Below the pieces are notes generated by a model that made no database searches, was not told where the DNA came from, and was given only the letters and a program-made list of their open reading frames with translations. A stretch of DNA of 64,000 nt, taken from Apostichopus japonicus (taxonomy: Eukaryota > Echinodermata > Holothuroidea > Aspidochirotida > Stichopodidae). Below are positions 36,596-50,400 of the stretch, piece after piece. The DNA lies in assembly GCF_037975245.1 (NCBI RefSeq), contig NC_092568.1:9945501-10009500 (forward strand). Reading direction: 5' to 3'. Numbering within the stretch: position 1 is the first letter of the stretch; each line of letters starts with the position of its first letter. The position numbers were made by a program, and so were the translations under genes.

Positions 36596-37740
36596 TTAAA
36601 AAGTACCATGCATATGCAGGAAACCTCTTGCAGGTCTATCAAGTTTGTGTATACCCGTCCAGTGACATGTTCAAAGGCGTGTGTGTGGGGAGGAGTGGGG
36701 GAAACTTCCCCCGACCGACATAGACATAGGGGCAAGAAACTTTATGGAGCGGCCAAAGGCGGATCCATGGTTTCATAAAAGACGGGGTTGTTGAAGCCGA
36801 CTCCAATGCAGTCGATACTGGGGTTCTCACCCATACAAATAAAGATTTTATACTGAAATGGTGAATTTTTAGACATATTGTAGGCTATGAATTAGGTCTA
36901 TATAGGGAGGATAAAAGCTAGGGTGTGCTGATAACAACAAATTTTTAATTTTTGTGTGAGGGGCACAATCAACATCCTGGATCCGCACCTTAGGGCATCA
37001 CAGTGTGCCCGGAGGAGATCTAAATCTACCGGCGGCTGAATGTAAAATATCCCTCGACGGAACATGTTCCACCCGGTTGGCAATGGAATTGTGGACCATT
37101 CCCCCTTTCCCTCCCCACAGCGCAGACCATTTTACCGATACTTACCCTTTTCCATCCGACGTCCTGTCCCACCACTAACCCCCCCCCCCCCCCCAAACCG
37201 AACCAGATACAAGGCACATAAGCCCTAGGACATATACATGGTGTACCCATCAATTGCAATACCCTCCGACATTCCCCCGCACCAGTTCCCACGCAGTGTG
37301 AGTTCTCATGCAGTGCGAGTTCTCACGCAGTGTGAGTTCTCTCGCAGTGTGAGTTCTCACGCAGTGCCGAGATTCGAACATATAGGCCAATATTTCATAT
37401 TCAACGCGCTCTTTCTGTAATAGGGCTGCCAATAAAGAGGGCCTATTGGAGGAAATAATCGTGTACAGATGAGAGAAGACCGGAAAACCTTACTCTCTGG
37501 GGCATATGTCTGCCTATGTTTCCTTCAAACATTATACACATAACAAACAGTCCTTTAGAATAGACGGAGAGAATGCGACTCCATATAAAGTGAAGCGCGT
37601 TTCATAATGTAGAGGAAAATTGCCGTTACAAAAGTTTTTTTGTTTTTTGTAATGCCACATTTCAAATTCAATTGAGAAGTTATGTATAGCTTTTAAAGAG
37701 AAAGAAGGCTATTCATGTAAACGTCTTCTATGTTGCTTTG
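36596..37740. other. Intergenic, no gene seen
   Basis: No supported coding region. Contains C-rich tracts near 37180 and the 18-bp minisatellite at 37289-37366. Confidence 0.5.
37289..37366. repeat. 18-bp minisatellite, ~4.3 copies
   Basis: The unit CACGCAGTGTGAGTTCTC is repeated four times with minor changes (ATGCAGTGCGAG, TCGCAGTGTGAG). Its open frames on both strands are trivial consequences of an 18-bp period. Confidence 0.9.
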
Positions 37741-38292
37741 GTTCAGGTGTCTGACATGTCTATCTGAAAGAGTTCAAAAAGGCAAACAGAACAGTGAAGA
37801 AACTACCATGATAGCATGCTCTGTTTAGTAGATATCACGCTTTGAAGATATAAAAATTTCTTTGAAAATGACTGGTGTAGAAAGACTAACTGTGAGGGTG
37901 TGATGTCACATCCTCAATTTCTTAACATGTGTGAATATATTTCAATAAAAATTAATTACATTTTTTTCACAAATCTAAAAAAAATATAATAAAAAATTCT
38001 TCAGATGTTAAATCTCTGATACTTCCCTTGACAAATATGAGATCCACATGCCATATCTTTTGGTTGTAAGTCATAAAATCTCACAAAACATTTTAATAAA
38101 ATAACAAAGACTTTTCAGAAATGTGAGGATGTGACATCACAGCTAGTCTGATTTCAGCAGTTTCTACACAATCAGATAGAACTTTAAACTTGAATATCTC
38201 CATAACGGAATAAGATATTTGAACAGTTTCTTCATCATTGTGATTCTTTTATTGTCTTCTTTCATATAAGATAAACATGTATGACACCTGAA
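37741..38292. mobile_element. Long-inverted-repeat (foldback/MITE-like) element
   Basis: The left end GGTTCAGGTGTCTGACATGT is mirrored by ACATGTATGACACCTGAAC at the right. Further in, GTGTGATGTCACATCCTCA is mirrored by TGAGGATGTGACATCAC, and TGTAGAAAGACTAACTGTG by CAGCTAGTCTGATTTCAG. The arms cover most of the ~550 bp with moderate divergence. No ORF, and target duplication not identified. Confidence 0.75.
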
Positions 38293-38582
38293 CTAATCCT
38301 TTAAAGTTTTATCAGTTACTAAATGAATTTCTGAATTAAGCTTCCCAATGAAATTTCCTACAGAACCAGTCGCAATGCAATGACCGTGAACATGTTTATG
38401 TATATGAATTAAGAAAACAATAATTGATAAAAAAAATAAACGTAAAATTGGCAGCATACAATGAGATATGGGGCCTGCGTCGCATATTTATTGTAGTGCG
38501 CGCTACAATATTGTCATTACTGGCCAAGTGAACGATACCTACAAGACTGGACGTTGAAACTTAAAGTTTCATATAGTCTCTG

Positions 38583-39385
38583 CATGGGCGTCAACAGGTG
38601 GGGGACGGGGGGGGACATGTCCCCCCCACTTTCAAAAGTGGAGGGGATATCATATCATTTGTCCCCCCCCCCCCCCCCCACTTTTCAGAGCAGTTATTAA
38701 AAAAATCACATGCATATGCGCGATTTTCTATCACAATTGCTGAGCTGATTCAAGTAGAATCTAACTTAAGAATCATTATCAATAAATTGCACTGGAAATT
38801 AGAACAGTGCTTGGCCCTTTATCCCCCTTCCTCCGATATTCACCCTCCCCGCTTCGTCCGAGACCTCTGATAAAAGTTTGTGCGATGTTTGAACGATGTT
38901 TTAGAGTGTTTTGTGGAAGCACCCCTTCTCGCCAGAAATGGAATTCCCCTTGCCCTACACTGTGAATCAGAGAAAACGACGCATTTCAACTTGAAAACAA
39001 GTCGAAGACCCCACCAGGAAGGTAATATCATATATTTTAGGCCCTACAGACAGTATTCTGCCTGTATGCAGGGTATTATATGATACCAAACTACCGAAAA
39101 TATTTCGTTTGAGATGGACGCTGTGTAATTCGTTTCCCTTGGTGTCAGAACGGCATCTTTCTACCAGTACTTTCTGTCGGAATTAAGTTTTGTGAGACAA
39201 AATTTCTCCTCACAGATCTGGTTCTGATGTAACTAAAAACGACTCAGGAAGGCCGTCTCCTGCGATCTAGGGGGTCTTATGTACCCAAAATTTTCTGGTA
39301 CGCTACGCGCCAACCAATGGTGGCGCTCCGCTTAGATAGTATAGTGTCCCCCCCCCCCACTTTCTGAAACCTGCTGACGCCCATG
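38583..39385 (+). mobile_element. hAT-like non-autonomous transposon, CATGGGCGTC family, copy 2
   Basis: 803 bp, with the same termini as 28404-29282 and long near-identical stretches at both ends (for example TTTCGTTTGAGATGGACGCT near the right). It is flanked by a perfect 8-bp duplication AGTCTCTG (38575-38582 and 39386-39393). The middle sections of the two copies differ. Confidence 0.88.
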
Positions 39386-39393
39386 AGTCTCTG

Positions 39394-41325
39394 TATATTT
39401 TGCAGTTTCAGAGGCTATAGCTTCGTAGCCAACTTATTCTGAGCCTGTCACGGTAGAGACCCTATAGTAGGGTATGGTCTCTATAGGGTCTCTATGTCAC
39501 GGCGCTCAAAAGCGCCCTCACCTTGTAGGTACCTACAATATGACTGTACTCCCTGATGTGTTGTCCGCCCAAAAAATAACGCCATGAACAACCGAAAAGT
39601 TCTTCCTAATACTACAAGCACTTCGCGCGCACTATACAATACTGCGTATTTGCAGGCAAATGCAGTTCTAGTTATTTAAGGGCCTTGCAAACATTTTGAT
39701 CATGTAAATCAATTAGAGCTGTACTTTTTAATGCATTTCTTCAGTCTGTCCAAATATTCATCAGTTGAAATTTTTGTGCTGTCTGTCACCTTATTATATG
39801 TATTGTTGGTGTAGAGTTATAGTCCTACCTAGTGCCACAATGTTGTGGCAAAGTCAACTCGAGGTGCACTTCTAATACTTCCAACCATGCGATGCTTGCA
39901 TACCGGTTAATGATGCTACACGTCTGTCCAGTAATTATGAAAGAGGAAGGCAATATGTCATGCGCTCAAAGGTCAACTACCATTGTTGTACAGTCAACAA
40001 CCACCAGAGTTGCGGTTTTCAGAAAAAGGAACAATGGGGTAATACCTCCGGAGAGCCTATTATCTATTTAGGTGTAAAAAAACAACTTAAAAATAAATTT
40101 CCCAAATATAATCAGTCAATTTGATGAGGAAAAAATGCATCTTCTTTGATTTACCTTTTTTTAAATTTAAATGTTTACGAATGCATGTGGAGGTACAAAT
40201 AGTATATTTTAATTTGTTAGGTGTACTAGATTATCTACGCACATAATGGACGCGTCCTAACAGAGTATTTCGAAACATCTCTACCAGCTGATTCTAATAC
40301 AAGTTTCAAATACCACTGCCTGTTGTCAACTATTCCATCTCACATGCAGATAGGAATTTATACGCTAAATCCGGATAACCTAGACCAGAGAGTTACAGAA
40401 GTCTTCTGTATAAAGATACTTTCTTGAGAAGAATACAATTATATCGTGAGTAAAAACCCCTCCCATTTTCTTAGTTTTGTTTTAGAGGAATGACGCTAAT
40501 GCTGCATTTAACTATAATCTCTCCATCGCCCATTGAAGTTACAGTAGTTAGTAAAGGTTACATACTGGACTGTCTCTCATGCTGGACTATATATATATGT
40601 ACTGTATATGTACTAAAAAGACTCAAGTTCGCTTTAGAACTTTCTTTGTGTTGGGGAGGTGGAGCGGAGGGAGGAAGGGTGTGGTAAATGGTAAAGATAC
40701 TTCCACAGGTCAAGTAATGCATAAATGTACTAACCATTTTGATAGAAGAAAAAGGAGTAATGTATAGCCCTTGTAATGCAACTTCCAAGAAAATTCACCA
40801 AAGAGATTAATTCGGTATAGATGTTAATGATTACTGCCCATTTTGTGTTGTGATGGATCACTTTGAAACTTCAACCAAATTCTGATCTTTTTTTTTGTGG
40901 GCATTACATGATTCTATTTTCACTCATTTCTCTCCTTTTTTTTCTGGTGGAGAGGGGGTGTGCAGTGGGGGAGGTTTTAATTTTTTTAAACTGCTTAAAC
41001 CACTATGTATCATTGCCAGCAATCAAGTTTCGTTCCTATTTTTTGTACCTTTTTTTGTTGTTATGAAACTTTTCTTTAACATTAAGAAAGAGAGATGCTG
41101 TTAGGATTTTACGATGTAGGAAAAGGTGAGGAAATGGAAAGCAAAATGTGCGTCTTTGGTGATATTTTCTTCTTTTTTTTGGTCACTTTTCCAGTTTATG
41201 GGGGAGAGGTACAATGTATATGATTTTACCTGGCTGCTGAATCCTTCTGCATTGAGGGGCATTTGTGCGTGGCAGATAGACATGCTGTACTAAGCTTCAT
41301 TAGCTCTTGAAAATTCCACTGGCAT
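39394..41325. other. Intergenic, no gene seen
   Basis: No coding region supported. AT-rich with a short inverted repeat around GAGACCCTATAGTAGGG...GGTCTCTATAGGGTCTC (about 39451-39500). Confidence 0.5.
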
Positions 41326-42294
41326 CTAATTCCTTTCTTGAAACCAATCAGTGTCTTGGTTAGCGCTACTTCTTCTGGTATATTTATTCCATAATTTCCA
41401 TGCTCTCCATTGAAAAAAGTATTGCTTTCTGACTTCTAAGTGATTTTGGTGTTTATCCTGTGAACAAAATTTGGAGTACTTCTCTGGCTCTATGTCAATG
41501 TTACCATGCATGGTTTTACATACAGTAATTAGGCCCTGCCTCATTTGGCATTGTTCCAGTGTTTTTATATTTTTTATTCCCTGCATAAGCTTTTTCATAA
41601 TAATAATAATAAGAAACATTTATACACAGCGCTTTACATAACGAATATCTCAAAGCGCTTTACAAAGAATGCAGAGAAAAACCACTACTAATTGAAGTAC
41701 TTACCAAAGAGGTAGGTTTTGAGATGGGACTTGAAAGTTCGAAATGATCAAGATTGTGGTAAAGGTATTCCACAAACGTGGCGTGCAAACATGGGTCGAA
41801 CGCCCTATCGTCGTAGAACTTGGTATTTCCGATAGGTTGGTGGAGACTATATGCATTTAAGCGAAGCATGCGCCCACTACTGCGTATCCATAGTCCGTAA
41901 TTCTGCTAGATAAGCCAGTGCCATGTCATGTAAGATTTGAAATGTAAGACTTATAATTTTGAATGCATTTTCGACTCCCAAGTTTAACAAGATTGATGTC
42001 TTTCCTTAGCTATGCATGCATTCCTTGCTGGGAAACAATAATCTTTGTGAGGTCTTTATCAGTGATTTATATTGGTTTATGACAGTTTTACTATCATGTT
42101 GCTGAAGTTTTGCCAATTATCATGCCTATAACTTTATTGTCCTTCTTGACTTGCTTCGGCACATTGTTTACATGGCTTTTTTGTTTTTTTTTGTGTGAAA
42201 AATAACCCCCCAGATCTTTCCCTTCTTCCTTACTTGGTATTATTCTTCCATTGAGATTATGCTCAGCTTGTGGTCCTTTGTAGAGCTTGGTCAT
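41326..42294 (-). pseudogene. LINE ORF2 remnant, interrupted by a second LINE 3' end
   Basis: The minus strand at 42294-42094 reads HNLNGRIIPSKEEGKDLGGYF... and NKVIGMIIGK, matching the LNGR/KEKDLGV...NKVLGMI block of CR1-type reverse transcriptases. The minus strand at 41619-41326 reads TMHGNIDIEPEKYSKF ... VRKQYFFQWRAWKLWNK, matching the YK..HG, RKY.F..R....WN.LP tail. Between them (about 41597-41900) lies another LINE 3' end. Multiple frameshifts; a dead copy. Confidence 0.75.
41597..41900 (-). mobile_element. LINE 3'-end fragment with (AAT)n tail, nested in another LINE
   Basis: On the minus strand it reads YDDRAFD..., then in a shifted frame LWNTF and FKSHLKTYLFG. It is followed by the GCGCTTTA-rich 3' region and a (TTA)n tail (41599-41610 on plus). 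Same 3'-end style as the element at 63459-64000. The right limit is approximate. Confidence 0.65.
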
Positions 42295-42300
42295 TTTGGT

Positions 42301-44437
42301 GTTTTCTATCCCATATTTCTAAAGGATCCTATATAGTATGCTATACCACATTTACAATAATTACTATCAATGTAGTGTAGTGTCTGAGGTTTGCATCAAA
42401 AATTCTTATTACTATTATGAGATCTTTCTTTCTCTGAAGGTGTGTAAACATGATGTAATAAGCTTGTAAATTATCACTTACCCGATTTTTACAGATCTAT
42501 TTACCCCTGATCTTGACTCATTTGTGAAATGATGTGGGCTTTGAAGTTTAAAAAAGTATCAAAAAACAAACAATTAAATTGAGTTCAGCCAATTACTTTA
42601 CGAAGGCCTCGATAAAACAGCTTTCTATTATTTCACATGACCGGGATAAACGCTATCTCTATGTCGATACGCTCTTTTGTGTACTCGAAGGTCACGCAGT
42701 GGTGATTCACTAGTGCTGTTGGTGTTGTGTCTTTGATGGACAGCTGTTCGAATAAATGATTGCGAAATAATGACGAAATTGTACTTAGTATAGTAATAGA
42801 CTACTCACGTAGAACACAGACAATAGATATACACTAACACGAGGACCTAAGACTAACAGTTGTGATTACCCGATATCCACGAGTATATTCTTGAATGCAG
42901 CCATAAAACACGAAGGAATAATACATGAGAGATTTAAACATGTAGTTATTCATTTTCCACTAGGTTCGTGCAGAAAAAGCAAGCATTTTAGTTCATATAT
43001 TCAATTCGACGATAGACTACGTACGAAAACTTGCCTACGATCACTGATTCTACGAGTCTGCCTAGCTAACTGTATGATAGACTATAGCGCAAAAAGGCGG
43101 CAATTGTACTTGTAGTTGTAAAATATTAATGTAGGCCTAACCGTGTTATGTTACGTTATGAAAGTATGATCGTAACTTACTACCGTCTCGACTAAAGCCT
43201 AGGTGTCAGTTTCGCGAATCGGAAAATAATTCATGGCAAAAAATGTTACTAGGCCTACACAATGCCATTCTGAATTTTTTCGTGGTTGTCTGGTAATTTA
43301 ACATGTTTTCTTATTTTGATTGTGAATGTTTACTAAAAGTAACAGTAAAAAAACTTATTTCACTGAATATTATTTTGTATTGACAATTGATCATTGCAAG
43401 ATAAAGTTAAAAAGCAATGTTGTGAGTACCACAATCTGATCACAAGAAGAAAGTCAGGCAATAATTGACAACATTGCAAAACTGTTAGAGGCATCTGACC
43501 ATTGGTGCTTTAAAAATGTCTTCCTCTTGTCTGATTTTGATATAAAAGGTTCAGGGACTGTTATCAGCATCATGTTGTTATGTTTCAAAATGTAGTCAGT
43601 TAAAGAGATTGGAAAAGCTATGAATCTTGCACATAACTAGGAATCATTCTAGGATAAGATATAAAACTGAAGAAATCTACGTTAATGTTTACATTGCCAT
43701 GCTGGTGGTGTAAGATAACTTCTCAATGCTAAAAGCTGAAGACTAGAATGTTTATAGTTCAAAGGTAATATAAAAAATTGTTGAAAATGAAGCCTTTACA
43801 ATATGCATGAAATATAGGACTCTTGAAGTTAGGCTAGGCTATTAAAGTCAAAGAGTGTATGCATCCATGGGCTAACTTTAAATCAAGCCTTGGTTGTAGT
43901 CAGAATTTGATAGCAACCTGAGTGGATGTACGGTAGCACAACTGATTTTCAGGCTTATTTCACTAAGTAATTAAAAGTTTACTAAATATCACTTGAAATT
44001 TGTCATAATCTATAATTAATAAGATGAATGTCTGCATCCTGCTCCCACTCTCATTTGCCAGCCCACCTGACACCCACTCCCCAGGTTCAGAATTCTCATT
44101 TGTCATAAACTGGAATTACAGTAATTTGGCTTCCCAACTTCTAATATGTAATGGTGATGACTTATTGACACAATATGTAAAACCTGAAGTACAGTAAGAG
44201 TTCAGTAAGTAGCTGCTTGTAAATAAGCCTTAATTTATTTCTCCTGTGTCTTGTAACTCGATAAATGATGTACTGTACAGAAAGGTTACAGAGCAAACAG
44301 GGTTCCAAGAATTTAAGTTCATAGATTAGTAATTTGATAATAAACTTGTTTACTGTACCCATGGGGAAAGTATTTGAAACTGACCTCAGAACCGATATCA
44401 CACGCACTCTCTTTCTCTCTCTCCCTGTTCTTTGCAG
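42301..44437. other. Upstream region of the SLC29 gene
   Basis: No coding region supported. The first recognised coding exon of the nucleoside transporter starts after an acceptor (TTTGCAG, 44431-44437). At least one upstream non-coding exon and the promoter should therefore lie here or in the preceding intergenic DNA, but I cannot place them. Confidence 0.45.
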
Positions 44438-44476
44438 ATATATTCACTTCAAGCCATATTATTAACAAACACAGCT

Positions 44477-47400
44477 ATGGGTTCTTCAGAGGTGACATGG
44501 AACCCCAAGGGTGGTGCTGAAATTGAGTTCTCAGTTAATGGTGGATCAGCCAATCACAGCCATGAAAATGGTCACAGTTTACCATCAATAGGTACTCCAT
44601 CGAGAAGGCAGAATGGTTACACAACTCTGCCACAAGAAGACATTTCAGATGGCACAGTGCAAGAGAACGGATCCAAACACAACCACTTAACAAAGACACC
44701 AAAGGGTTACACGTCTATGGAGGACATACAATTAACAAACAATTCTCACCAGAATGGTGGAACAAAGGAGAAGTTAGAGAAAGGTGTTGATGAAGGAGAC
44801 ACAGGCCCACCAATAGACAAGTAAGTTGCTTTTATCATGTCTTTCGATATATTTTTTCTTTGACGTATCTGTTGGTTTTCAGTAAAATACCAAATTACCA
44901 AGTTATCGAACATTGCATGTACTATCAAATGCCAAATTAGTGTAGTCAGTATTCATAACCCATGCTTCATACAGTTCCTACAGTGATAACAACAAAAATT
45001 TCTTCCTTAATTTTCTGTGAGATTTCTTATAAATTATATGTTTTTAAAAAATTGTTACACTGTCACTTATGTAGTGTATCTGTAATTTCGAGGTCTGTGT
45101 GTAACACAAGATAAGTTTCAACTAAGGTGACCATATTTGCCTGACTGGAATCAGGGACATTTATTGCTTGACTGATATGGGGTAGGGGTCTAAGGGGAGG
45201 GGGTGAAAAATTTCAAGTGCCTAAGGTGCTTAGATGTAAAATGGTGATACTTAGAAGCACTTTTTAAATCAATTTTATTTTTAAAAATGTAGCTTTTTCT
45301 TATAAAATTAACATACTTTTTACACTGGCCCACCTGAAATACTGGTTAGTTCCGTTCTGCGACTGCACACTTGACTACATTTTGTTTTTACAATTATTTT
45401 ACTAATAATGTGGGATATTTTCGAAATTTCTGAACCTTTTGACGAATCGGGGACATTTTTGGGGACACTTGTTCATCGGGGACAGTACACTGTAATCGGG
45501 GGGACGTCTGGTCACCTTAGTTTAAACAGCAGACTCTTTGTTGTTTATACGTTGCGCTGTCCAGCTCCAATGCAAAGAATAATGGCATGTAGTCTACTGT
45601 AATGTTTACAATTGGATAGTTCTACATAGCCTAAGCTTCTCGGTACTAAATTCTGCTCTGACATTGATTCCGCCATGTTTCACCGTTCGATGTGCCAAAT
45701 ACTTTTCAAGCTTCCTTTTACTGTAAAGTTCCTTTGTGAATTTTATTTCAGCAATTTGGAAGAAGAGTTCATGAACTGTAGTTTGAATGTGAGAGTGTAT
45801 TATGTGCAATGCTATGTACATACCAACTGGGCATGGTAGGCTGTATATGTACGTTCGAAGTTGTTAGCTCGTCGTGTTGAGCGGTCCTAATTGAAGTTGA
45901 AAGTCTAAGTGGTGTAAGTTCAAACTAGCGATACTACTACGCAGGTATATAATTGAGTAACCTTTGTAGTAACTAGCGATACTACAAAGGAACAATACAT
46001 AAATGTATTGTTCCCACTTTGTCTACAAATGCCTGCAGCGAGGAGAGTTTGACAGTTGGGATCAGGTTTTCGTCCTTTCAATTGTTTTGTCTGAAGTTAT
46101 CAGTTTAGTCTGGACTATTCTTGCAACAGTTTAGTTTAAGCTCATTGTCTACGATTTACTATAATTATGATTAAAATAAATTTGTATAGATGAAGCTTCA
46201 TCGACTTAGGCTTTATTCATTCAGCCATTACAAACTGTCTGTCCATCGGTATTATTACTGTACATTAAGTGGCTTAAGCCTGTATAGTCGTTGGAAACAA
46301 TATTTGGCCTATTCTAACGACTCGTCAGTCTGTGTGAGTTCACCCGTAGGATGTTGGAATTACATGCTGCAGCTTCCAAGTATTAAACAATAACGGATTA
46401 ACTTTGGACAGTCGATATAACAATGGTATAAAGTTATAAACATACTGTACACTGTATGACTATGATATATATCATGCATGGTAGCAGGTTATCTCGTTGG
46501 GTAGCATGTGGCGAGGGGAGGGGTATGTGGGGCGTCGTAGTGATGACAGAAAGCAACATAATAGTTGGATAATATTCAACTTGAGACGCATTTTGCCCGT
46601 ATCAATTTGAGAATTCCTGTCAATTATGGATTAACATCAACCACGAACTGGCTTAAACAGAGCCTTTAAATGCATTTTGTAATTTTCGTCCAATATTTTT
46701 TGGTGCCAACCAATGTCAACCGGGGAAGGGGGGAAGGGGAAAGACATTTGACTGGGGGTTCCCATCCCAAGTCCCCCACCCCTTGCTTGTTACGCCACTG
46801 CCTGAAATGTACAGTATATATATAGGATATTTGAACCTTTACAGTAAGTCTGTAATGATGTCAAATACTTTACTTCCTGAACAGGAAACGCTAAGGGTTT
46901 CTTGAGAAAAAAAAATGTTGTGTTGCTTTTGGTAATTTTATGTTCTAGCAATATGAAAATAATGTACTATGATAACACTTAAACAGTTAATGTTCATTGG
47001 CATTACTAATTCAGCTTCTGTTTAAGTGGGAAGGGCTCGATTAAACATTGAAAATTTCAGATACAAGGAAATTGAATCATCCATTCTATTAACTTTTTAT
47101 AATTTTCATTTGATAATTGTTTGAGGATGTTTTTTTTACTTTAGTAAAGGTTGCCAGAAATGGCTGACAAAATACAACCAAACTGTTACTTTTTCATTTA
47201 TGAAACAAACAGTAACTATAGTAGGCCAGTCGGCCTACAGTACTTTGACAATTTTTAGCAAATTACATCATACCAACATTTGAAAGTGGAGTCTTAAAAC
47301 CATTAAAAACAGGACATTTGACTTGAATGAGAAAAAAGAAAGCAGACAGCACCAATCTATAAGTTTATCTTTGTCAGACCCGGGCTTACTCATTCATCTT

Positions 47401-50400
47401 CATCTTGTGTGTTTCTGGTATTTAAACTTGTCTGTCTGCCTCTGACTATTGGTTCTTGAACTAAATGAACTTGTATTGTTGTTTTTTACTTTCCAAACAT
47501 CCAGCCTGGAAAGTCAGCTGCTGTTTGATGAATTAGCACAAGTGGTGAGGATCAAAACCAGTCGATACTGTTCACTGACCTATAGCATGTTTGAAATTAC
47601 TTACATACTACAACTGTACACACCATGTTTGGACACCCCACTAATGCAAATTATGAACAATATCAATCCCCTACCTAGTACACCGTTTGGAATGCATGTG
47701 TACATGTTGCTGATGCAATGGAATGGAATGAAAGAATCGGTTGTTAATATCAAATGATACAACACACAGTAGTAAATAGTGTGTGGAACTGTGGATTGTC
47801 AAAGATACAGTACATTAATACAGTACCTCTCCCTGTGGATGGCATAGTAAAATATCAAGGCATCAATGAAATGTGTTCATGGTCTGTAACCTATCAGTGA
47901 GATGAATCACATGTCATTCACAGAAAATCATGACTGAGATGTTGTATGCATAGTCATTAGGTAAATTTTAGTATACACTTCTCTAGTACAGTTTCAGTGT
48001 AGGTAGTGTGAGCAAAGAGCAAAGAAACTGTTTAATTTAGTAGATTGCATACATGTAGTTGATGATTCAACTGGCTTGGTTAGTTGGTACAGTACCTACT
48101 GAAGAAGAAATTCTTCCCACAAACTTCTGATGAGGACCAAGGAAGGGGTTGGACACGAACTTGATATCTATGCTAGGGTTCACTTTCTTGGTACTGGACT
48201 GTTCTGATATTAGATTCACAGACAGGCCTACAGTGTGTAAGGGTTTCTCTTCCCCGAACTCTTAGTGTGTGTGAAGTTTATATAGATTATACAGAATTAT
48301 TGTTTTACTGGGGAATTAGACTAAGTGAAAAGAATTTGAACTTCACCATATTGTACATGTTTAGCCAAGTAGATGGAAACTATTTTTGAGAAGTGGGTAA
48401 TGGAATAAGGTCTTTCTATCTGTGATTTTATTGAAATAATTTGAATTTGAAGTGAACTCTCAGTAAGCAATATTATGTGTATACATACAACAGAGCTGAG
48501 TTTGTGTTCAGTGCATATACATGCATTGTATGGTTTTATCCTGGCACTTGTAAGATACAGATTGTAAGAGAGTACACACTATATGTTGTCTTGGTGTGTA
48601 CAGCAGATTGATCATTTCTGTCTTGCAGCTTCATGGTATGATAGAATTATGTAACTTGTTTAAACATGCGTTATGTGTTGTGGCTTGATTAAGCGCCATA
48701 TATTTGTAACATTGCGTAAATAATATGTTATCTACTTTATGAACCTTAGAGCCAAATGTGCGTACAGGTAAGAGAGTAAATTTTGAATATGTTTTCTTTC
48801 CTCATTTCTTGACATAGATGGATGCTGGCATTTATTATCTTCGCTCTCCATGGAGTGGGAACTTTGCTGCCTTGGAATTGTTTCATCACGGCTGAAGCTG
48901 TAAGTTGATGCTGTTGTCATCTCTTGTCATAATTTTACATGTGTACATAAAAGAGGGAGCATGTCGCCTAGACAACAGAAAGTATGAATACAAAACGAAG
49001 AAACCCCAGTTCTGTATAAACACTTAGACAATTGACATCTCACTCTATTACACTATCTGTCAGTATGCAAATTCACCCAGCACGTTCGCATGCTTGCGAG
49101 CCCTTTTCATGCAAAGTGTGTGCCTTGATTTCAAAGATCCTTAAAGGCATTGAAGACTCGCCCCAAACGGCATGCGGCCATCTGAAAAAGTTAAAGTTCT
49201 TTCTGTGGCTTGCAAGTGACGTTTTGTTTGTGTCTCTACAAAATGCAGACAGTAATGAAACGTGATACCTTGTTATCTTTAGCTGGACCTGAGATGCCCA
49301 TCGCTGTATCGTTTATACATTCTGTGGGTATTGACCGCAGCTGTATGTACTGCGTGCACTAGTGTCTTATTACCGAAGGTAGCAAGCTCTGTGTGTATTT
49401 ACTGGGATCGATGGTGGCGTCTAACACTTCTGTCACACCTTGTTCGAAATTAGGTCAGATTACCGGCATTAGACATTTCTTTTTGCACAAGTCTTCACCG
49501 GCTTTAAACAGTATAGATCGTGCAAGTCAGGACCGATTTGACAGCGCGGCCACTGTTTGAGATGCATGAGGGCCCCATTAGCCTACCATAGAACATCTAA
49601 CTATATATAAGTAGTTGATAATGCATCTACAGTACTGTAAATATACTATAAAAAGAGCAGGCATACCAGTAACTTCATGATAACTTACATGCCTTGATTT
49701 ATCTCTCTCAGTACTGATAGTCACTGTCTAGTGCTTTCAGCTTTGCACAATGCGGTAGTTGTCGTTGTTTTCCACAACTTGGCCACTTTCTTCACAAGAA
49801 TGAATACTTAATGATAATAGATAATTCCATAATCAGTGCCAACATCAGAATTTGTCTGCAAATTATGCATTGGCTCATAGCTGCACAGACGTAGAGAAAA
49901 CTGTCGTCTGGACTTGACATATAGTAATGTTCTCATAATGATAATCGAGAAGATGTAACTGTTACGTTGGATATTGATCTAATTGTATGTGGATGGCTAT
50001 GAGTTACAATGTAAATGCATACAATAGCTGAAATTCAAAGTTGAAAGCGTAAAAGGATGCTTGGTAAAAAAATTCTAAAATGTGTCGAAAGTACTTCGGG
50101 AATGGATGCTCCATTTGACTAGATATTTGCCAAATAACTGAGGTGGGCTCCATCAGACATTTTCAGGAGGAACTTTAATTTTTAAATTTTTTACTGAATG
50201 TTATGAGTACTTGTAGGTAGACTTTCAACTATTTGTGCTTAATTTCAAAGCTCCAAAAGAGGAAGCTGACAACAGTACTTATATGATGCACCAGCATGTG
50301 CCCTATCCTGTTAAACTTTCCAAGTTTGGTCTTATCACTTCCTCCAGTAGCAACGTTGACGTCATGCTTGATAAGGAATGAAGTTAAAGTACTTCAGGCT

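Noticed and set aside
37250..37432. Repeat protein with RTHTA units
   Set aside because: Product of an 18-bp minisatellite, short and open on both strands.
40863..41104. Hydrophobic open frames suggesting a membrane protein
   Set aside because: They come from poly-T-rich DNA, overlap in two frames, and lack splice sites or family motifs.
46495..46803. Another inverted-repeat transposon (right end GTTACGCCACTGC)
   Set aside because: No convincing left end or target duplication could be found, so it is left unannotated.
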